A DNA stretch of 64,000 nt from CBDFKS01 sp965248905. GTDB taxonomy: Bacteria; Chloroflexota; Dehalococcoidia; Lucifugimonadales; JAGWBF01. Of the stretch, positions 60,912 to 64,000 are shown piece by piece. The position numbers were made by a program, and so were the translations under genes. Location of the stretch: NCBI GenBank assembly GCA_965248905.1, contig CBDFKS010000007.1:1116001-1180000 (forward strand), in the 5' to 3' direction. The first letter of the stretch is position 1. Each line of letters begins with the position of its first letter. Below the pieces are notes generated by a model. It did not search any database, was not told where the DNA came from, and saw nothing but the letters and a program-made list of their open reading frames with translations.

Positions 60912-61110
60912 CCAGTGGATAATAACAAGTATATTGAGGGGAACACCTCTAACCTGAAAAGTGGTCGGGGGTATTAGAGAGAGCCACTAAACTAAGCCAT
61001 ATTTCATGACACCGCAGCGTTGACCCAAACGTTAAGGCTGGGGGTAAAGATGATAGTTACAAGGCCGATATAGCCCGCGATCGATGCGGACTATATCGGC
61101 CTTGTCTTTT
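60912..61110 (+). ncRNA. Candidate small RNA or attenuated leader of ~200 nt
   Basis: A promoter (60877-60905) and a strong terminator (61059-61110) bracket about 199 nt with no gene-like frame. Visible structure: GAGG-GGAACA-CCTC (near 60946), a TAGAGAGAGCCACTAAAC single-stranded stretch, and the long terminator hairpin. It could be a stand-alone sRNA, or a leader controlling the stress-protein fragment at 61185, which begins 75 nt after the terminator. I cannot assign it to a known RNA family. Confidence 0.5.
61059..61110 (+). terminator. Strong Rho-independent terminator
   Basis: A 15-bp stem (61059-61073 with 61091-61105, ACAAGGCCGATATAG) with a 17-nt loop is followed by CTTTTG. The length of the stem is exceptional for this window. 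Confidence 0.85.
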
Positions 61111-61184
61111 GTGCAGGTTTTCACAACGTCAACGCAGATGATTGAGAGACTCGCACATTGAAGAAAGGCCTCCGGAGGTGAGCG

Positions 61185-61328
61185 ATGTACGACAAGGTCC
61201 TGGTGCCGTTGGACGGCTCCGAAGGGTCTGAAAATGTCCTCGATTGGGTGGGGCAACAGCTCGAGCCCTACCGAGAGTTGATCCTGCTCCAGGTGATTCC
61301 GCCGGGAGGAGCGTCGACCTTCTTATAG
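61185..61328 (+). pseudogene. Universal stress protein (UspA) N-terminal fragment
   Basis: ATG at 61185 follows GGAGGTG. The 47 residues MYDKVLVPLDGSEGSENVLD, then WVGQQLEPYRELILLQVIPP are a normal Usp start (beta1 with the VPLDGSE motif), but the frame stops at 61326 where the sequence switches to an acetyltransferase. The ATP-binding G-x2-G-x9-G-S/T part is missing. Deletion has joined two genes here. Confidence 0.7.
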
Positions 61329-61618
61329 GCCGAAAGGACCTCTGGTATTGGGGGTTCGGCACATCCGCGCTGGTCCAGCTTCTGGACCTGGCATTCTACA
61401 CTTATAGCCTTCATCGGGCCTGGGTCGACATTCCGAATTACAACGAGCCTGCCCTCCACATGTGCGAGCGAATCGGGTTTGTTCTGGAAGGGCGGCTACG
61501 AGACACCCACCCCAAGGATGGCCAGTGGCACGATTCACTGGCCATGGGCCTCCTGTCCCAAGAGTACGCCAAGCGGCGCACGAAGCTAATGGGACCGGAA
61601 CAAGTCGCAGTGCGGTAG
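61322..61618 (+). pseudogene. GNAT acetyltransferase C-terminal fragment
   Basis: The frame (overlapping the end of the UspA fragment) reads LIGRKDLWYWGFGTSALVQL, LDLAFYTYSLHRAWVDIPNY, NEPALHMCERIGFVLEGRLR. This is the acetyl-CoA loop and last strands of a RimJ/L-type GNAT (compare G-x-G-T-E-A, H-R-V, N-x-x-A-x-x-x-Y-E-x-x-G-F-x-x-E-G). The N-terminal half is absent. Confidence 0.7.
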
Positions 61619-61664
61619 ATGAGTAACGCCTGGGTTTTCAGGAAGCCCGGAAAGTAATGTTACC

Positions 61665-61787
61665 TTGTTTTATCTGAACGCCTGTCCCCGTTGTAAGGGT
61701 GCGTTGGTGCTGGACATAGACCCCTTTGGCGGTTATATCTCATGCCTTCAGTGTGGCTTCCTGAAAGACATAACGGAGCCCTTCTAG
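61665..61787 (+). CDS. Small zinc-ribbon protein (40 residues)
   Basis: TTG at 61665 opens a frame LFYLNACPRCKGALVLDIDP, then FGGYISCLQCGFLKDITEPF. The two C-x2-C knuckles (CPRC and CLQC) are spaced as in a rubredoxin-like or zinc-ribbon protein. No good Shine-Dalgarno sequence is seen. Short proteins of this pattern recur in Chloroflexota genomes as I recall them; the function is unknown. Confidence 0.45.
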   Translation: MFYLNACPRCKGALVLDIDPFGGYISCLQCGFLKDITEPF

Positions 61788-61899
61788 CAGGAAGTGGTGA
61801 AGCCTGGAGGTATCGGAGAATTAGAGCCGATCAATCACAGAGGAGAGACGGAATATTCGTTAAACTACCCTCGAGAAACCGTTGAAGGGGTGGCAGGCC

Positions 61900-63156
61900 T
61901 CAGTTAGAAGGTCTCTCACCGAGGGTAACTTCCAGCGTCATTTCCCTCTTTTCTCGAAATAGCCTCACCTCAACCATTTCGCCCACCTCGTGCTGGTGGC
62001 GCAAAACTTTAATCATGTCTCTGACTGTGGGCAGTGACTGTCCGCCCATGGCAACAACCACGTCACCCCTTCTCATCCCGCCACGCCACGCCGGTCCATC
62101 CCTGAGTAAATCCGTGATAAGCACACCTTCGCGAATGGTGACACCAACCTCCGCCGCCATCTGCGGGTCCAGGTCGCTTAGCAACACACCGAGCCAAGGC
62201 CATTTCACTTCGCCCTTCTCAATCAGCTCCTCAGCCACAAGAATCGCGGTGTCCATGCCGACGGCAAAACCTATGCCCTCTACGGTGTTCCCCGTCGAGT
62301 CTCCCCTGGCTATCGCGGTGCTGATACCCACCACTTCACCTTGGAGATTGAGCAGGGGGCCTCCGCTGTTGCCCTGGTTAATGGAAGCATCGGTTTGTAT
62401 CAGGCCGTATAGCTGATAATCTGATCTGACCTGGAAGGCCCGGTCCAGTGCACTGATCACACCAACCGTGACGGTGGGTCCTCCCGGCATAGCTAATGCA
62501 TTGCCTATAGCGATCACCCAGTCGCCAACGCGCACCTTCGATGGGTCACCTAAGGGTACGGCTGGAAACTCTTCGCCACCGATTTTCAACACTGCCAGAT
62601 CGGTGAGCTGATCTGTACCCACCGCCTTCGCATCAAACTGTCTGCCGTCGTCGAGGGTTACCGTGACCTCTCTTGAGTTAGCCACAACATGATGATTAGT
62701 GAGTATGTATCCGTCGGAGCGGAAAATGACCCCGGACCCGCTCTGGGAATCAGTGAAAACCCGACCAAAGAAATCCCTGAGTTCCACTTCGGCAACGAGG
62801 GATACAACAGCCGGCCTGGCCGACTCCACTACTGCAGGCACATCGGGCAACTGCAAAACAGGGCCTGATGGGCGATCGATGTTTTCAGGCGTAGATGTCG
62901 GTTCAGGAACAGGGGTCGAAGTGGGTGTGGCCATAGGTGCCGATCGCGCTTCGGTAGGCCTGATAACCCGTTGAGGAGCTAGAGTCGGGGTCAGGGTGGG
63001 GACTGGCGTCGGAGAAGGAGCAACAGTAATTTCAGGCGTTGGCTCTAGAAGCGGGGTAGGTGTGGGGGATGTCCGCGAAATATTGCACCCTATAGCCGTT
63101 AGGCTCACAGCTATTAATAGTAGGCCTATCGTCCAGATGCTCTTGACCTCAATCAT
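61900..63156 (-). CDS. HtrA/DegP-type serine protease, lipoprotein
   Basis: The 418-residue protein has a lipoprotein-type signal (IWTIGLLLIAVSLTAIGCNI), a Thr/Pro linker of about 70 residues, a trypsin-like domain with all three catalytic residues (His in YILTNHHVVANS near residue 152, Asp in TDLAVLKIGG near 183, Ser in NQGNSGGPLLNLQGEVVGIS near 260) and a single PDZ domain (MAAEVGVTIREGVLITDLLRDGPAWRGGMRRGDVVVAMGG near 335). It would act outside the membrane in protein quality control. Its start overlaps the end of the YihY gene by 8 nt, so the two are cotranscribed. Confidence 0.93.
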   Translation of the reverse strand: MIEVKSIWTIGLLLIAVSLTAIGCNISRTSPTPTPLLEPTPEITVAPSPTPVPTLTPTLAPQRVIRPTEARSAPMATPTSTPVPEPTSTPENIDRPSGPVLQLPDVPAVVESARPAVVSLVAEVELRDFFGRVFTDSQSGSGVIFRSDGYILTNHHVVANSREVTVTLDDGRQFDAKAVGTDQLTDLAVLKIGGEEFPAVPLGDPSKVRVGDWVIAIGNALAMPGGPTVTVGVISALDRAFQVRSDYQLYGLIQTDASINQGNSGGPLLNLQGEVVGISTAIARGDSTGNTVEGIGFAVGMDTAILVAEELIEKGEVKWPWLGVLLSDLDPQMAAEVGVTIREGVLITDLLRDGPAWRGGMRRGDVVVAMGGQSLPTVRDMIKVLRHQHEVGEMVEVRLFREKREMTLEVTLGERPSN

Positions 63157-64000
63157 TCTCTGCTGTTTCTATAGTGTCGTGGGTGCCTCTTGCTTTGAGA
63201 AGCTTCGGGCTCAAACTCGGCTGAGATGTGAGCAGCTGACGTATTCCGGTTAAACCGCGCTGGACTTTCTCTTCAAGGGCCTTGGACAGAAATGCAGAGT
63301 ATCTGGAGGTGACCATGGCTCCTACCAGCATGATGTTTGCGGATATATATATCCAGGTCAGCAACGCCACAAGAGCTCCTATGGGCCCATAGACCGTGTC
63401 ATAGACCGGGAACGTCCGAGTATACCACAGGAACACAGCCTTCCATCCTTCGAAAGCCATAGTCGTCATCAATGCCCCTGCCCATATTTCCCGAAACGTC
63501 ACCTTGGTGTTGGGAAGGTATCGATATATGAACAGGAAAACAGTCAGACTGATGAAAGGCGAGAGGATGTGAAGGAAAATGTTGGTCAGCGAGTCACTGC
63601 CGGTGGTGCCTGTGCGTAGAGTCGACGTAAACTCCAGGAGTACACCGACGCCCGCCGTTAGTGTAATGGGCAGCATGAGCGCCAGGCCTGCCCCCGTGGT
63701 AAAGGCAATATCTATGAGTTTCTCATGGAAGAACCGTCTTGACTGCCGGATCCCCCAGAGGGTATTCACTCCCTTTCTTATAGCACCGAAAACCGTGGTG
63801 GAAATCCACAGAAGACCGATCACGCCCAGAATCCCTGTCACCGCTTTGGTCCTTGCCAGGGCCTGCAGGGTTTCGGTAACCGTTTCTTGGGAGACGGGTA
63901 TGAGAGCATTCAAGGCCAGAGAAAAGCGAGCTTCCAGAGCCTCGGACCCCTGGAAAAAGGTCCCCAACATAAACATGATTGCAAGGGTAAGAGGAAGTAG
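63149..64000 (-). CDS. YihY/BrkB family inner-membrane protein, 5' end cut by window
   Basis: The frame is open to the window edge (ATG at 63976 is internal, as 24 further in-frame nt are hydrophobic). At least 283 residues show several transmembrane segments: AVTGILGVIGLLWISTTVFGAI, LIDIAFTTGAGLALMLPITLTAGVG, FISLTVFLFIYRYLPNTKVTFREIWAGAL, GPIGALVALLTWIYISANIMLVGAMV. The YLPNTKV...W-x-GAL segment and the GA-x-V-A-L-L-x-W-x-Y block are BrkB/YihY signatures. Once called RNase BN, the family is now considered membrane proteins of unknown function. Confidence 0.9.
   Translation of the reverse strand, partial: LLPLTLAIMFMLGTFFQGSEALEARFSLALNALIPVSQETVTETLQALARTKAVTGILGVIGLLWISTTVFGAIRKGVNTLWGIRQSRRFFHEKLIDIAFTTGAGLALMLPITLTAGVGVLLEFTSTLRTGTTGSDSLTNIFLHILSPFISLTVFLFIYRYLPNTKVTFREIWAGALMTTMAFEGWKAVFLWYTRTFPVYDTVYGPIGALVALLTWIYISANIMLVGAMVTSRYSAFLSKALEEKVQRGLTGIRQLLTSQPSLSPKLLKARGTHDTIETAEND

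Overview
The window looks like a piece of a mid-GC bacterial chromosome, most likely Chloroflexota and probably a Dehalococcoidia/SAR202-like lineage. This placement is inferred from gene content: tandem amidohydrolase paralogs, an AtuA/DUF4387/PrpD cluster, a TgpA-TPR protein, and an rpmH-rnpA-yidD-(PQQ lipoprotein)-yidC-jag block. No rRNA is present to confirm it. Housekeeping genes are intact. Accessory stretches carry many insertion sequences, gene relics and probable consensus errors, as expected of a long-read metagenomic contig.

Layout. 1-4.8 kb: a partial glutamine-amidotransferase-like gene, an ISAs1 relic, and an NmrA-type dehydrogenase gene split by an IS630 element that is itself split by an IS1182-like element. 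4.9-9.6 kb: a catabolic cluster (AtuA-like, DUF4387, MmgE/PrpD, two MaoC hot-dog proteins). 9.8-16.3 kb: secreted beta-propeller and LamG genes, a zincin-like gene split by IS630, and PIN and PAPS-reductase-like relics. Two IS630 copies here are corrupted, one of them blended base by base with host sequence. 16.3-18.4 kb: a 2-kb mini-island between a tRNA-Lys 3' fragment and the intact tRNA-Lys. 18.5-22.7 kb: phosphoesterase, thiL, tsaE, tsaB, ndk, rsfS. 22.7-31.1 kb: a lipoprotein, then moxR, DUF58 and a giant transglutaminase-TPR fusion. 31.1-39.3 kb: a HigBA-like toxin-antitoxin pair, acs, two GlcG/HbpS-like genes, a rhodanese with an in-frame UGA, gamma-glutamyltranspeptidase, and an ABC-ATPase/cNMP-binding fusion. 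39.5-45.5 kb: four tandem amidohydrolases and a BtpA-like gene. 45.5-55.4 kb: jag, yidC, a PQQ lipoprotein, IS630, yidD, rnpA, rpmH, then tlyA, ileS and a small monooxygenase-like gene. 55.4-64 kb: two-component genes, a bacterioferritin/Bfd pair, another IS630, a promoter-terminator-bracketed candidate small RNA, gene fragments, an HtrA protease and a YihY/BrkB protein.

The most interesting signal is the rhodanese gene at 35032-35874 (minus). The codon for its catalytic cysteine is TGA, homology continues in frame beyond it to a natural C-terminus, and a 6-bp GGG-loop hairpin starts 12 nt after the TGA. Together these make a candidate selenoprotein. Also notable are the paired tRNA-Lys att-like sequences, palindromic repeats sitting in frame inside tlyA and ileS, a degenerate ABC ATPase joined to a cyclic-nucleotide-binding domain, and the blended IS/host sequence, which suggests that IS630 insertions are polymorphic in the sampled population.
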